A DNA stretch of 64,000 nucleotides, from contig NZ_AP025344.1 of NCBI RefSeq assembly GCF_021654795.1, forward strand, positions 5,952,501-6,016,500. Direction: 5' to 3'. Both the position numbers and the translations under genes were made by a program. This document shows, piece by piece, positions 25,103 to 33,788 of the stretch. Every line of letters starts with the position of its first letter. Positions within the stretch are counted from its first letter, which is position 1. Below the pieces are notes generated by a model that worked only from the letters and a program-made list of their open reading frames with translations, was not told the DNA's origin and ran no database searches. This DNA is from Paenibacillus dendritiformis (GTDB lineage: Bacteria > Bacillota > Bacilli > Paenibacillales > Paenibacillaceae).

Positions 25103-26176
25103 ATGACACACCTAAGACGGCTGCCGCTTCGAAGCTGCCTCCTGCTGCTCGTGGCCTTCATCCTCGTGCTTGGCGGATGCGCCAAGGAGAATTCCACGAA
25201 TGCCGGCTCCGGAACGTCTTCGATCAAGCAGCAAACTTACTTTATTTTCGACACGATCGTGACGGTCAAAATATATGATGAACGGGCGGGGGACACCCAA
25301 TTCAAGGATATCGAAGCGATTCTCAAGGAGATCGACCATAAAATGAACCGCCAGGACAAGGAGAGCGAAATCTCCAAGGTCCAAGCCGCTTCGGGCAAGC
25401 AAGCCGTGGCGGTCTCCCAGGATACATTCGATATTATCGCCACCTCGTTGGACTACGCCAAGCGAACCGGCGGCATGTTCGATCCGACGGTCGGCCCGAT
25501 TGTCGATCTGTGGGGCATCGGCTCGGAGCATGCCAAGGTTCCCGATTCAGCCGAATTGAAGCAGAAGCTGGATCTGGTGGACTACCGGGACGTCACCCTG
25601 AATCCGGACAAGCGGGAAGTGAAGCTCGAGAAAGAAGGCATGGAGCTTGACCTCGGCAGCATCGGCAAAGGCTATGCCGCTGACCGTATCGCGGATTATT
25701 TGCGCGATTCGGGATTCGAGAGCGCGATCGTCGATCTCGGCGGAAATATTTTCGCCGTCGGGCCGAAGCCGGGCGGCAAGGATTGGATCATCGGAGTACA
25801 GGATCCGGATGAGACGCGCGGCAACCAGATCGGCAAAATGACGGTGCAGAACAAGACCATTGTCACCTCGGGCGTATATGAACGGTACTTCGTCGAGAAC
25901 GGCAAGCACTATCACCATATTTTGAACCCGAAGACCGGGTATCCGATAGAGAATAACCTGAGCAGCGTCACGATCGTAACGAGCAGCTCGACGCATGCCG
26001 ATGCGCTGTCCACCTCGACATTCGCTCTCGGACTGGACGAAGGGATGAAGTTCATCGAATCTAATCCGGAAGCGGAGGCGATTTTCATCACGACCGATCA
26101 CAAAGTGTACTGCACGCCGGGCATTAAGGATATTTTCGAGCTGACAAATAGCAATTACACTATCGTCAAGCAATAA
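25103..26176 (+). CDS. apbE: FAD:protein FMN transferase (ApbE/FmnB)
   Basis: A 357-residue lipoprotein: basic start, hydrophobic core, lipobox LGGC. The ApbE fold shows YFIFDTIVTVKIYD near the start, DLGSIGKGYAADRI, AIVDLGGNIFAVG, the histidine-rich HYHHILNPKTGYPI, and the metal-binding TSSSTHADALSTSTFALG. It cleaves FAD outside the membrane and attaches FMN to Ser or Thr of target proteins, here most likely the lipoprotein at 7127. In Listeria this EET role is named FmnB. It is divergent from eetA and closed by a terminator. Confidence 0.95.
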   Translation: MTHLRRLPLRSCLLLLVAFILVLGGCAKENSTNAGSGTSSIKQQTYFIFDTIVTVKIYDERAGDTQFKDIEAILKEIDHKMNRQDKESEISKVQAASGKQAVAVSQDTFDIIATSLDYAKRTGGMFDPTVGPIVDLWGIGSEHAKVPDSAELKQKLDLVDYRDVTLNPDKREVKLEKEGMELDLGSIGKGYAADRIADYLRDSGFESAIVDLGGNIFAVGPKPGGKDWIIGVQDPDETRGNQIGKMTVQNKTIVTSGVYERYFVENGKHYHHILNPKTGYPIENNLSSVTIVTSSSTHADALSTSTFALGLDEGMKFIESNPEAEAIFITTDHKVYCTPGIKDIFELTNSNYTIVKQ

Positions 26177-26198
26177 TCGCTTGCTGCCTGCGGCGATA

Positions 26199-26247
26199 AA
26201 AGGGGTGCCCCTGGCCTTAGACTTAGACGGCCGACGGCACCCTTTTT
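26199..26247 (+). terminator. intrinsic terminator after apbE
   Basis: GGGTGCC pairs with GGCACCC, with flanking A and T tracts on both sides, so it may also serve the convergent GH20 gene. Confidence 0.75.
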
Positions 26248-26325
26248 ATGCCGCCGTTACCGTGCTCGCAACCCTGCCGAGAATACATTCTTGAGGGCGG
26301 CGGCCTCAAGCTGAGCTCCTGCTCC

Positions 26326-28254
26326 CTAAATCGCGGACAGCACGGCGCCTGTCGCGATCCGGTGGAAGAACGGAGAATGGGAGACACGATGCTCGCCCAC
26401 CGGATCGTCCGCAATGAATGGCAGCCGCTCCGCCTCCAGCTCCTCCAGCCTGTCCACCCGGCCTTCCACATAATCAAGCAGCCGATCCTCGGCCGATTGC
26501 AGGCGGGCCACCACCCCGCCGTAGCGGATATCGAGCACTTCCCACCCGAACGGCTTGCTTGTCGCCATCCACAGCGAGCGATGCGCCCTCCGCGTCAATT
26601 CCACCTGCTCGCGGACGCCCGGAATGACGTTCTCCGCCAGACTGCGGAGCTTGTCATGTTCCCCCGCCCGATACGCAGATGCCACCTGCAGGCCGAGCGT
26701 TCCCTTCATCGCCAGCGTCTGCGCCAACTTCTCATAGAACCCGAACACCAGCTTATGCGTTCCCGCAGCTTGCGCTTCGGCGGCGGCAAGCCGCTCGGCC
26801 AGTTTCGCATAATGGGCCGGCAGGGCAGTCTCCAGTTCGCCTTCCAAATCTTTGTCGAATAATCCGATTAACGTATCCTGCCAGAGCAGGAACTTGGATG
26901 CGTTCGAGCTGTGCATATTGTTCTTCGTCACGCCCGGCGTCTCGTCCAGATAAGTGAGCCGCCAATAATCGTCCAGACACTGGCCGGTGCAGAGGCGGAA
27001 GCGCTCCGCCAAGGCCGACTCGTCTACCTCGCCGTCCGTATACCCGTGCTCCGCGAACAATTGAAGGCCCGGCAGAACCGTCAAATGGTTCGTCTCCTGC
27101 CCGTTGTCCCCCCACGCCGTCGCAAAGACTTCGCGTATGCCCTTCGCCTTGCAGGCCATAAGCGCCGGATTCGTGTTCTGCCATGTCTTGCCGTAGTTCG
27201 GGCTGAGGCTCCCCCACAGCCAGACGCCGCCGGCGAACACCGGATCCGAACCAAGCGCGCGGTGCTTGTCAAGGAAGTTCTCATAAAATTTCTGATCATC
27301 ATGATAATAATCCCAATAGACAAACTGAACGCCCTTCGGAATCCGGGCCACCGCATCGCTGGAAAATTCCAGGTCCAGATCGTAATAATGGCCCCCGTTA
27401 TTCATCAGCAGGTGGAAATACATATCGCTCCACATCATCGGCTGTAAGCCATGCTTCTCGGTAATCTCCAGCACGCGCCGCAAATGTTCGTTCATAATAT
27501 CGAACCGTTCCCGGAAGCCGTGCTTAAACAAATATCGCCCCAGTCCAAGTCCGAACGCCTCGTCCATGCCGATATGAATCCGGTTCGAGCGAAGCGGCTT
27601 CGAGACGGCCGCGATCATGTCCTCAATGAAGCGGTAGGTGGCATCCGAGCCGGCCAGCAGCACATCCTCGGTATCGCGCAGCTCCTCGGCCACATCCCAT
27701 TTCAAGGCCTGGGCCAGGTGGCCCAGCGTCTGAATGCACGGCACCACCTCGATCCCAAATTGGGCCGCGTAATCGTCAATGGCTCGCAGCTCATCCTCGG
27801 TATAGCGTCCCCGCATATACCCGAAATAAGGCCGCTCCGGCACCTCATATGTATCCTCCGTATACAGCATGATGCCGTTCAAGCCCATTAACGCCATCGA
27901 ACGGAGTAATTCCTTCAGCATGGCCAGATGAGGAACGGCATTCCGCGAAGCGTCGATCATCGCCCCGTTATACGTAAATTGCGGCCGTTCTGCAATATGG
28001 AACGTCCCTCCCTGGCGATAAGCTTCGACGAACCGCCCCAGCCCCCGGAAAAAGTGGATGGGCTCCGCATATCGGATCCAACCGGCGCTTCCGTCCCAGG
28101 ACACCGACAACTCCCCGGCGGCCTGCTCTACCTTTACAGCTATCGCTGCGGGATTAGGGCTGCCTCCCTCGCTAATCTCCAGGTCAAGCAGCTCCTGCAG
28201 CTCCCGGATTCCGGGCAGGAAGCGGTCCACATCGCCGCTAAATTGAATATGCAT
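26326..28254 (-). CDS. family 20 glycoside hydrolase (beta-N-acetylhexosaminidase type)
   Basis: A 642-residue cytoplasmic enzyme with no signal peptide. An N-terminal GH20b-like domain (1-85) precedes the catalytic barrel. The Asp-Glu catalytic pair is in RIHIGMDEA (Asp231, Glu232). The barrel strand LNGIMLYTEDTYEVPERPYFG and the aromatic FVYWDYYHD further on fit GH20 relatives acting on intracellular N-acetylhexosaminides. A helical C-terminal domain of about 200 residues follows. The ATG at 28252-28254 has AGGAGG upstream. No transporter or sugar gene is adjacent. Confidence 0.85.
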   Translation of the reverse strand: MHIQFSGDVDRFLPGIRELQELLDLEISEGGSPNPAAIAVKVEQAAGELSVSWDGSAGWIRYAEPIHFFRGLGRFVEAYRQGGTFHIAERPQFTYNGAMIDASRNAVPHLAMLKELLRSMALMGLNGIMLYTEDTYEVPERPYFGYMRGRYTEDELRAIDDYAAQFGIEVVPCIQTLGHLAQALKWDVAEELRDTEDVLLAGSDATYRFIEDMIAAVSKPLRSNRIHIGMDEAFGLGLGRYLFKHGFRERFDIMNEHLRRVLEITEKHGLQPMMWSDMYFHLLMNNGGHYYDLDLEFSSDAVARIPKGVQFVYWDYYHDDQKFYENFLDKHRALGSDPVFAGGVWLWGSLSPNYGKTWQNTNPALMACKAKGIREVFATAWGDNGQETNHLTVLPGLQLFAEHGYTDGEVDESALAERFRLCTGQCLDDYWRLTYLDETPGVTKNNMHSSNASKFLLWQDTLIGLFDKDLEGELETALPAHYAKLAERLAAAEAQAAGTHKLVFGFYEKLAQTLAMKGTLGLQVASAYRAGEHDKLRSLAENVIPGVREQVELTRRAHRSLWMATSKPFGWEVLDIRYGGVVARLQSAEDRLLDYVEGRVDRLEELEAERLPFIADDPVGEHRVSHSPFFHRIATGAVLSAI

Positions 28255-28302
28255 CCTTTTTGTACCTCCTCTAGTTGTATAAATCCGCTCCATGCTGGTC
28301 AC

Positions 28303-28873
28303 TGTAAGCGGCAGGATGGGATTAGGATAGCGCTATCGCTCCCGTTTCGCAACCTCAGGGCGACTTTGCTGTTATACGGTTAAGTAGGCAAGCATCCTGC
28401 GACGCCACCAGTTGGGTAAGATCACCGGGCTCTCTTTGCTCCTTTGCTTCAATATCCCAACCATTCAGCTTGTCCCTGAACCGTTGGAAGAAGGACAATA
28501 AGGACTGGCAGGGAGTTCGCCCGCTCTTTGCTCCGTTATCCCCGGCACTCAGTTTGTGCCATGAGCCGATGGGATATTAACCGTAAGGACTGTAAGGAGC
28601 GACCTCCATCCCTGAGTCATTGGCATATTAGAGCAAAGGCATAAATCAGCGGGGTTTTCCCAGCGAACAACACCCAAGTGGATTACAATGGAGCCCCGAT
28701 AAAGAGCCAGGTTCTTCGCAAGGGCTGTGCACCAACGCTTCCTCCCCGTCCTTTCGTAGACATGCCAAAAAGACATGGCTTGCCGATCCATGTCTTGGGG
28801 CAGATTTGGCAGCAGCAGGGCGTATAGAACCGCCATCATCCCGTCAATGCTATTGCAAAGGGGGTGACACGCC
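28303..28873. other. 570-bp region without a recognised gene
   Basis: No convincing coding signal. Two weakly similar stretches (about 28425-28475 and 28515-28560) share CTCTTTGCTCC and CAG(C/T)TTGT. It may be relic sequence or the leader of the DUF1540 gene. Confidence 0.4.
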
Positions 28874-29029
28874 ATGGCTAAAGACGTGCTGTGCGAAGTG
28901 AACAGCTGCAAATACTGGGCTGCCGGCAATAAGTGCAACGCTTCTTCGATTTATGTCGTGAATCGTCAAGGAAGACAAGCAAGCAACTCGGAAGAAACGG
29001 ACTGTAAAACGTTCGAGCCCAAAATTTAG
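28874..29029 (+). CDS. DUF1540 small cysteine protein
   Basis: A 51-residue protein. It has the DUF1540 pattern: C7-E-V-N-S-C12-KYW, GNKC21, ASSIYVV, then ETDC44-KTFEP. The four Cys suggest a small metal-binding domain. Paralogues are common in spore formers and many are made during sporulation; its own role is unknown. GGGGGTG precedes the ATG and a terminator follows. Confidence 0.9.
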   Translation: MAKDVLCEVNSCKYWAAGNKCNASSIYVVNRQGRQASNSEETDCKTFEPKI

Positions 29030-29037
29030 CGCAGGTC

Positions 29038-29065
29038 CAAGCAGCCTTGCCGGGCTGCTTTTTCA
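29038..29065 (+). terminator. intrinsic terminator after DUF1540 gene
   Basis: AAGCAGCC and GGGCTGCTT form the stem, followed by TTTC. Confidence 0.75.
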
Positions 29066-29234
29066 CTCTTGTACTGATAATTATTATCATTTCCTTCCGA
29101 ATATATGCAAGCCCCGATCACCCTATTGAGAAAACGGATGCCTTTACGCAACTGCATGCCCAAATGGCCTCAAGGATCAAGAAACCAGGCCCGGACTGGA
29201 CGGACCTGGTTCAATATATCACGCGAGCGGAAGC

Positions 29235-30125
29235 TTATCCCGTGACAGATTGGTCAAGGCTCCCGGAGGAGGAAGCCGCCGCAGTTGGGGCCGCTGATGC
29301 CATAGAAGCGGAAGCACCCGGCGCGGAAGTCCGAGCCGGCATGGCTTCATCCGGATTCGGCCGCAAATAAGCCAGGCAGTAAGCGCCCGCCACGAAGACG
29401 GCACCGCCGGTGAGGTTGCCTAGCCAGACCGGAATGAAGTTCATGATATATTCTCCCCAGCTGTAATAGCCTTCGAAGATGGCTGCCGGAATGACGAACA
29501 TGTTGGCCACCACGTGCTGGAAGCCGATGGCTACGAATGTCATCGTCGGGAACCAGATGCCCAATACTTTGCCGCTGAAGCTCTTGGAGCCGTAAGACAG
29601 CCACACCGCCAACGCCACGAGCCAGTTGCAGCCGATACCGGAGACGAACGCTTGCAGGAAGCCTTCTTCCAGCTTGTGTCCGGCGACGGACACGGTCTTC
29701 TCCAGATAGACGCCATCGGCGGTCAGGCCGACGATATGCCCGAAGAAGTATGCGACGAATATCGCTCCCAGGAAATTGCTCAACGTAATCACGATCAGAT
29801 TGCGTGCGACCTCGCCGGTCGTAATTCGGCCCTTCATCCGGGCCAACGGGACGGCCATCATATTGCCGGTCAGCAGTTCGCCGCCCCCCAGCAGGACGAG
29901 GATAAGCCCGATCGGGAAGAGGGACGCGCCGATAAGACCGGTGATCGTCCCCCACTCCAGAGGAGCCCCCGCCGTCACCCGTATATACAGTAAATATCCC
30001 AGCGCGATGAACGCGCCTGCCAGAAAACCCAGTATCACCATAACCGACAGCGGATTGCGGGCCTTGGCCGTTCCTGTCTCCACCGTCGCTGCCGCTATTT
30101 CCTGCGGCTTCAAGTATCCTGCCAT
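29235..30125 (-). CDS. formate/nitrite channel (FocA/NirC family)
   Basis: A 296-residue pentameric channel subunit with six helices. GGGELLTGNMMAVPLARMKGR (loop after helix 2) and SGIGCNWLVALAVWLS are family signatures, and FIPVWLGNLTGGAVFV forms the last helix. It carries formate, nitrite or a similar small anion. The C-terminal 40 residues are Ala/Ser-rich and likely disordered. AAGGAGG precedes the ATG. An FNR-type promoter upstream suggests anaerobic expression. No nitrite reductase or pyruvate formate-lyase gene is in the window, so the anion cannot be chosen. Confidence 0.92.
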   Translation of the reverse strand: MAGYLKPQEIAAATVETGTAKARNPLSVMVILGFLAGAFIALGYLLYIRVTAGAPLEWGTITGLIGASLFPIGLILVLLGGGELLTGNMMAVPLARMKGRITTGEVARNLIVITLSNFLGAIFVAYFFGHIVGLTADGVYLEKTVSVAGHKLEEGFLQAFVSGIGCNWLVALAVWLSYGSKSFSGKVLGIWFPTMTFVAIGFQHVVANMFVIPAAIFEGYYSWGEYIMNFIPVWLGNLTGGAVFVAGAYCLAYLRPNPDEAMPARTSAPGASASMASAAPTAAASSSGSLDQSVTG

Positions 30126-30240
30126 ATTGCATTACCTCCTTGCACCGCAAGTACCTTGTCGCCTGTCGCATCCTCCCGGATGAACGCAACGGTCACGCCG
30201 TTATGGCAGTCCGTTGCAGACGGATGTAAGATGCAAGTTC

Positions 30241-30283
30241 ATTGTATCGAAGGTTCTCAGTCGAGGTTGTGCAATTTATCACA
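30241..30283 (-). promoter_or_regulatory. FNR-like box and promoter of the formate/nitrite channel
   Basis: On the minus strand TGTGATAAATTGCACA (30268-30283) matches TGTGA-N6-TCACA with one mismatch. A TACAAT -10 lies at 30241-30246, so the box is again centred near -41.5, with no clear -35. Confidence 0.7.
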
Positions 30284-30370
30284 AGACAATGTTCAAAATG
30301 AACAATCTGGCAACACCTCATGGAGGAAATCAAGAACCGCCGGGAGCCCCCATGAACCGCCAAAAACGAC

Positions 30371-30402
30371 AAAAAGCCCGCGTACCTTGCGGCCGCGGAC
30401 TT
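30371..30402 (-). terminator. intrinsic terminator of the flavoprotein gene
   Basis: On the minus strand GTCCGCG pairs with CGCGGGC and is followed by TTTTTG. Confidence 0.75.
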
Positions 30403-30413
30403 CGTTATCTGAA

Positions 30414-31844
30414 TTAGGCTCTCGCGATGATGCTGCGGGCGATGTGAACTCCGGCCGCCCCCGCTTGCGCCAACCCCCGGGTAACCCCGGCCCCGTCGCC
30501 GCCGCAGTACAGCCCGGCAATCTCGGATTCGAGCGACGCATCCAGCTTCGGGCGGGCCGAGTAGAATTTCGCCTCGACGCCGTAGAACAGCGTATGCTCG
30601 GAAGCGATTCCCGGCGTCACCTTGTCCAGCGCCTCCACCATTTCGATGAGGCTCTTCATCGTGTTATATGGCAGCACGAGACCGAGATCGCCCGGCACCC
30701 CCTCGCGGAGCGTCGGCTCCAGGAAGCCTTCCCGAATGCGCTTCTCGGTAGAGCGGCGGCCGCGGAGGATATCGCCGTATTTCTGCACAATGACGCCGCC
30801 GCCGGACAGATCGTTGGCGCGTTTGCAGATTTCGCGGGCATACTCGTTCGGCTTGTCGAACGGCTCCGTGAACGTGTGCGAGACGAGCAGGGCGAAGTTC
30901 GTATTTTTCGAGCCGAGCTTCGGATCCTTGTAAGAGTGGCCATTCGCGCACATGATGCCGCTGTGGTTCTCGACCACGACATGTCCGGACGGATTGCTGC
31001 AGAAGGTGCGCACCCGCGTGCCTACGGACGTGTTGAAGATGAACTTGCCTTCATACAGATGCTCGTTAATCTCCCGCATGACGACATCAGACGTCTCGAC
31101 GCGCACGCCGACATCGACCTGATTGTTGTACATTTTCAGGCGGCGCTTCTTCAGAATCTCCTTCAGCCAGGCGGAACCGTCCCGTCCCGGCACGATAACG
31201 ACGCGATCGGCTTCGAGCGTCTCGCCGCCCTTCAGTTCGATGCCCTTCACGACATGGCGGCCGTCTTCCTTCACGGTGACGAGATCCGCCACTTCGGTCT
31301 TATGCATCATATCGATACGGGTCTTCAAGTATTCAAAAATCGATTTCAAAATCTCCAGGTTCTGCTCCGTCCCCAAGTGGCGGACTTCCGCACGCAGCAG
31401 CTTCAAGCCTGCCGCATAGCCCTGCTGTTCGATCCGGCGCACGGTCTCGGTCGTCGGGTCGGTTATATTCGTCGTGGCACCATGCTCCAAATTGATGCGG
31501 TCCACGTATTGAATCAGATCAAGCACCTGCGAGGGCGGCAAATAATCCGTCAGCCAGCCGCCGAACTCGGTCGTGATATTGAATTTGCCGTCACTATAGG
31601 CGCCGGCTCCGCCGAAGCCGTTTGTGATGGAACAGGCGGGCAAGCATCCGGCGAATTCTTTGCGGCCGATAGCCGGAGGGCAGAATTGAATTTTCTCCTC
31701 CAGAATCGGACAGCTCCGCCGGTAAATATCATGGCCTTTGTCCACCAACAGTACGTTAAGATGGGGGGCTTTCAACGTCAGCTCGTAGCATGTAAAAATT
31801 CCTGCGGGCCCTGCGCCGACGACAATGACATCATACTTGCTCAT
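30414..31844 (-). CDS. FAD-dependent oxidoreductase (COG2509 type)
   Basis: A 476-residue flavoprotein. It starts MSKYDVIVVGAGPAGIFTCYEL, the FAD dinucleotide fold, followed by VLLVDKGHDI. ACSITNGFGGAGAYSDGKFN and the C-terminal GLYCGGDGAGVTRGLAQAG (second FAD contact) are typical of the uncharacterised COG2509 dehydrogenases. Several Cys (CPILEEKIQFC, GCLPAC) lie near residues 45-72. Substrate unknown. The start at 31842-31844 follows GAGGAGG by 11 bases; an upstream in-frame ATG at 31868 lacks a ribosome site. It is the only gene behind the guanine riboswitch, so purine metabolism is a plausible context. Confidence 0.85.
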   Translation of the reverse strand: MSKYDVIVVGAGPAGIFTCYELTLKAPHLNVLLVDKGHDIYRRSCPILEEKIQFCPPAIGRKEFAGCLPACSITNGFGGAGAYSDGKFNITTEFGGWLTDYLPPSQVLDLIQYVDRINLEHGATTNITDPTTETVRRIEQQGYAAGLKLLRAEVRHLGTEQNLEILKSIFEYLKTRIDMMHKTEVADLVTVKEDGRHVVKGIELKGGETLEADRVVIVPGRDGSAWLKEILKKRRLKMYNNQVDVGVRVETSDVVMREINEHLYEGKFIFNTSVGTRVRTFCSNPSGHVVVENHSGIMCANGHSYKDPKLGSKNTNFALLVSHTFTEPFDKPNEYAREICKRANDLSGGGVIVQKYGDILRGRRSTEKRIREGFLEPTLREGVPGDLGLVLPYNTMKSLIEMVEALDKVTPGIASEHTLFYGVEAKFYSARPKLDASLESEIAGLYCGGDGAGVTRGLAQAGAAGVHIARSIIARA

Positions 31845-31926
31845 AAGATCAAGATCCTCCTCGTTCATGACACGTTGTATGAATCTGAATAGGGCGAATG
31901 ACGAACTTCCGTTCCTTTTCTAGGCG

Positions 31927-31983
31927 ACAAAAAATCCTGACTTCACCCGGGTATGCGGAAGCACACCGCTCGTAGTCAGGAAT
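31927..31983 (-). terminator. riboswitch terminator
   Basis: On the minus strand TCCTGACT (the 3' side of aptamer stem P3 and beyond) pairs with AGTCAGGA, followed by six U residues. Pairing competes with the aptamer: the classical transcription-off design. Confidence 0.85.
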
Positions 31984-32034
31984 TTACGGCTCCTGGTAGA
32001 GACCCCCGGACCTTATCTCCGGGAATATACGAAC
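31968..32034 (-). promoter_or_regulatory. guanine-class purine riboswitch
   Basis: Read on the minus strand: a 7-bp P1 (GTTCGTA with TACGAGC), conserved core TATTCCCGGAGATAAGG, the loop and J2/3 element GTCTCTACC, then GGAGCCGTAAATTCC and GACTACG. These are the fixed positions of purine aptamers. The pyrimidine that pairs with the ligand is C in GACTACG, so guanine or hypoxanthine rather than adenine is expected. Confidence 0.93.
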
Positions 32035-32094
32035 AGGAATAATAGCAACATTGTGATCAACTTCATTGCCGTTCCCTAAAGGAGCGACATGGAT

Positions 32095-32123
32095 ATTGTA
32101 ACGAATTTCCCCGAACGTGTCAA
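32095..32123 (-). promoter_or_regulatory. sigma-A promoter before the guanine riboswitch
   Basis: On the minus strand TTGACA (32118-32123) and TACAAT (32095-32100) are 17 bp apart. Confidence 0.8.
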
Positions 32124-32376
32124 TGAACTTTGGTTTTATTGTTCGTTATTTTTTCGTAAATAGAGAAGAAATCAGCCTTAATCAGAAAGAGAAACAAGCC
32201 TAAATCCGAATATTAATAAAACTCGCACCCTTTCCATTGGATTTATCCCTAAGACCCGCTACTCCCGTACACGAAAAATGCGCTATGATGGAGAATGCGT
32301 GTCCTGGCCCGAAGCTGGTAAGCTTGCCATTGGGATATGACGCTCGAAGAAGATTCAATGAAAAGGCGTGAATATA

Positions 32377-33594
32377 ATGAACTCTGACTCTCCCTCCCGA
32401 TCGGGCGGACTTGTTCTCGACCATCTCTATATCGCCCAAGGCAATTCGACCCTCCTTGATGCGCTACATGTCACGGTGCAGCCGGGCCAATGCCTGGCCG
32501 TACAATGCAACCATGTCACGGGCCAGTTGATCATGAATGTGTTGGCCGGCACCGCTGCCATGTCTACCGGAACGGTGAGCTGGAACGGGCTTCCCCTCCA
32601 TTCCCCGGAAGCGAAGGCGCGCATCAGTTGGATCCGCCAGGAGGACGCTGTGCATGAACGGTTGACCGTGCGCGAGGCTGTCGGATTGTATATGAAATTA
32701 TATAATGCATTCGATAAATCAAGACTGGAATCCGTATTGAAGCTGACCGGTCTGTGGAGCAAGCAGAACGTCCGGCTCGGCAAATGCACGGAAGCGGAGC
32801 AGCGACGCTTCCATTTGGCCCGGGCCGCCGCGGTGAAGCCGGAGCTGATTATTATGGAGGATCCGGAATTCCATCTCGATCTGGAGAGCTGCTTCCTGCT
32901 GCGTCAATGGATCCGCGAGCTCTGTCAGGAAGGGATCGCCTTCTTCATGACCGTGCCTTCGCTGGAGAGCGCGCTGACGCTGACGGATACCGTTCTGCGC
33001 TGGACGCCCGGCGGCTTCAAGGAAGTCATCCTCGAAGAAGACGGCGCCAGCCAAGCGCCGGAAGGAGCGGCGGCTCTCCCCCCGAACAGGAGGGAGGGCT
33101 TCTACGCCGAAGCCGCGCCGAGTGCCGCCGGGAAGCAAACGGACGCCTCACTGGAATCCGAAGCGAACCGTTCTGCCGCTGGAGCGACTTCATCGGCAGG
33201 CGCCGAGGACGAGACCGGCACGCCGTCCGGCAGCCAGCGCCACTATCCGCAAATTGTCTTCGATAAAGTGCCGGCTCGCGTGGAGGATAAAATTGTGCTC
33301 ATCGATCCGATGGAGATGATCTATATCGAGAGCCAGGACGGAGTGGCTCATCTTCATGTCCAATCCGGCGAATATCCGTGCTCTATGACGCTGCAGGAAC
33401 TAGAGCAAAAATTAAAGTCTTTCGGCTTTTTCCGCTGCCATCGCTCCTATCTGGTCAATCTGCAGCGCGTCCGTGAAGTCATCATCTGGTCGCGCAACAG
33501 CTACAGCCTCGTGCTGGACGATGAGAAGAAGAGCACCGTTCCGCTCTCGAAAAGCAAATACGAGGAAATGAAGGCGATTATGGGCATTTCTTAA
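32377..33594 (+). CDS. LytTR regulator with degenerate ABC ATPase domain
   Basis: A 405-residue two-domain protein. Residues 1-210 have the ABC ATPase order (QAGQ-like start, Q-loop IRQEDAVHERLTV, Walker-B-like LIIMEDP), but the Walker A loop reads CNHVTGQL instead of GxxGxGKS/T and the signature is CTEAEQ, so ATP hydrolysis is unlikely. After a Ser/Ala/Glu-rich linker (215-290), residues 295-405 are a LytTR DNA-binding domain (DPMEMIYIESQDGVAHLHV, FFRCHRSYLVNLQRV). Such fusions usually control a neighbouring ABC exporter; the exporter follows but is damaged. An ATG at 32377 follows AAAGG; a GTG at 32368 is possible. Confidence 0.85.
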   Translation: MNSDSPSRSGGLVLDHLYIAQGNSTLLDALHVTVQPGQCLAVQCNHVTGQLIMNVLAGTAAMSTGTVSWNGLPLHSPEAKARISWIRQEDAVHERLTVREAVGLYMKLYNAFDKSRLESVLKLTGLWSKQNVRLGKCTEAEQRRFHLARAAAVKPELIIMEDPEFHLDLESCFLLRQWIRELCQEGIAFFMTVPSLESALTLTDTVLRWTPGGFKEVILEEDGASQAPEGAAALPPNRREGFYAEAAPSAAGKQTDASLESEANRSAAGATSSAGAEDETGTPSGSQRHYPQIVFDKVPARVEDKIVLIDPMEMIYIESQDGVAHLHVQSGEYPCSMTLQELEQKLKSFGFFRCHRSYLVNLQRVREVIIWSRNSYSLVLDDEKKSTVPLSKSKYEEMKAIMGIS

Positions 33595-33788
33595 CCTGCC
33601 ATAACGGAATTTTGCCGGAAGGAGAGGTTCAATCAGTCCTCGATCCGTTCCGTTCATCGTCTGAGATCCGCTTCTCGCCAATCATTTGCCGCAGTCTTCT
33701 CCCTCCCGGGATGGGATGAGGTCAACCGATTGAACTCGTTCAGCTCAGATGAACCGATCAACAAGCCCAATGGGAGGAAAGCAATAGG

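Noticed and set aside
28549..28938. 129-codon minus-strand frame
   Set aside because: It overlaps the DUF1540 gene in antisense, lacks a ribosome site and resembles nothing.
29047..29370. 107-codon plus-strand frame after the DUF1540 terminator
   Set aside because: Its start lies in the terminator and its second half is antisense to the formate channel; no ribosome site.
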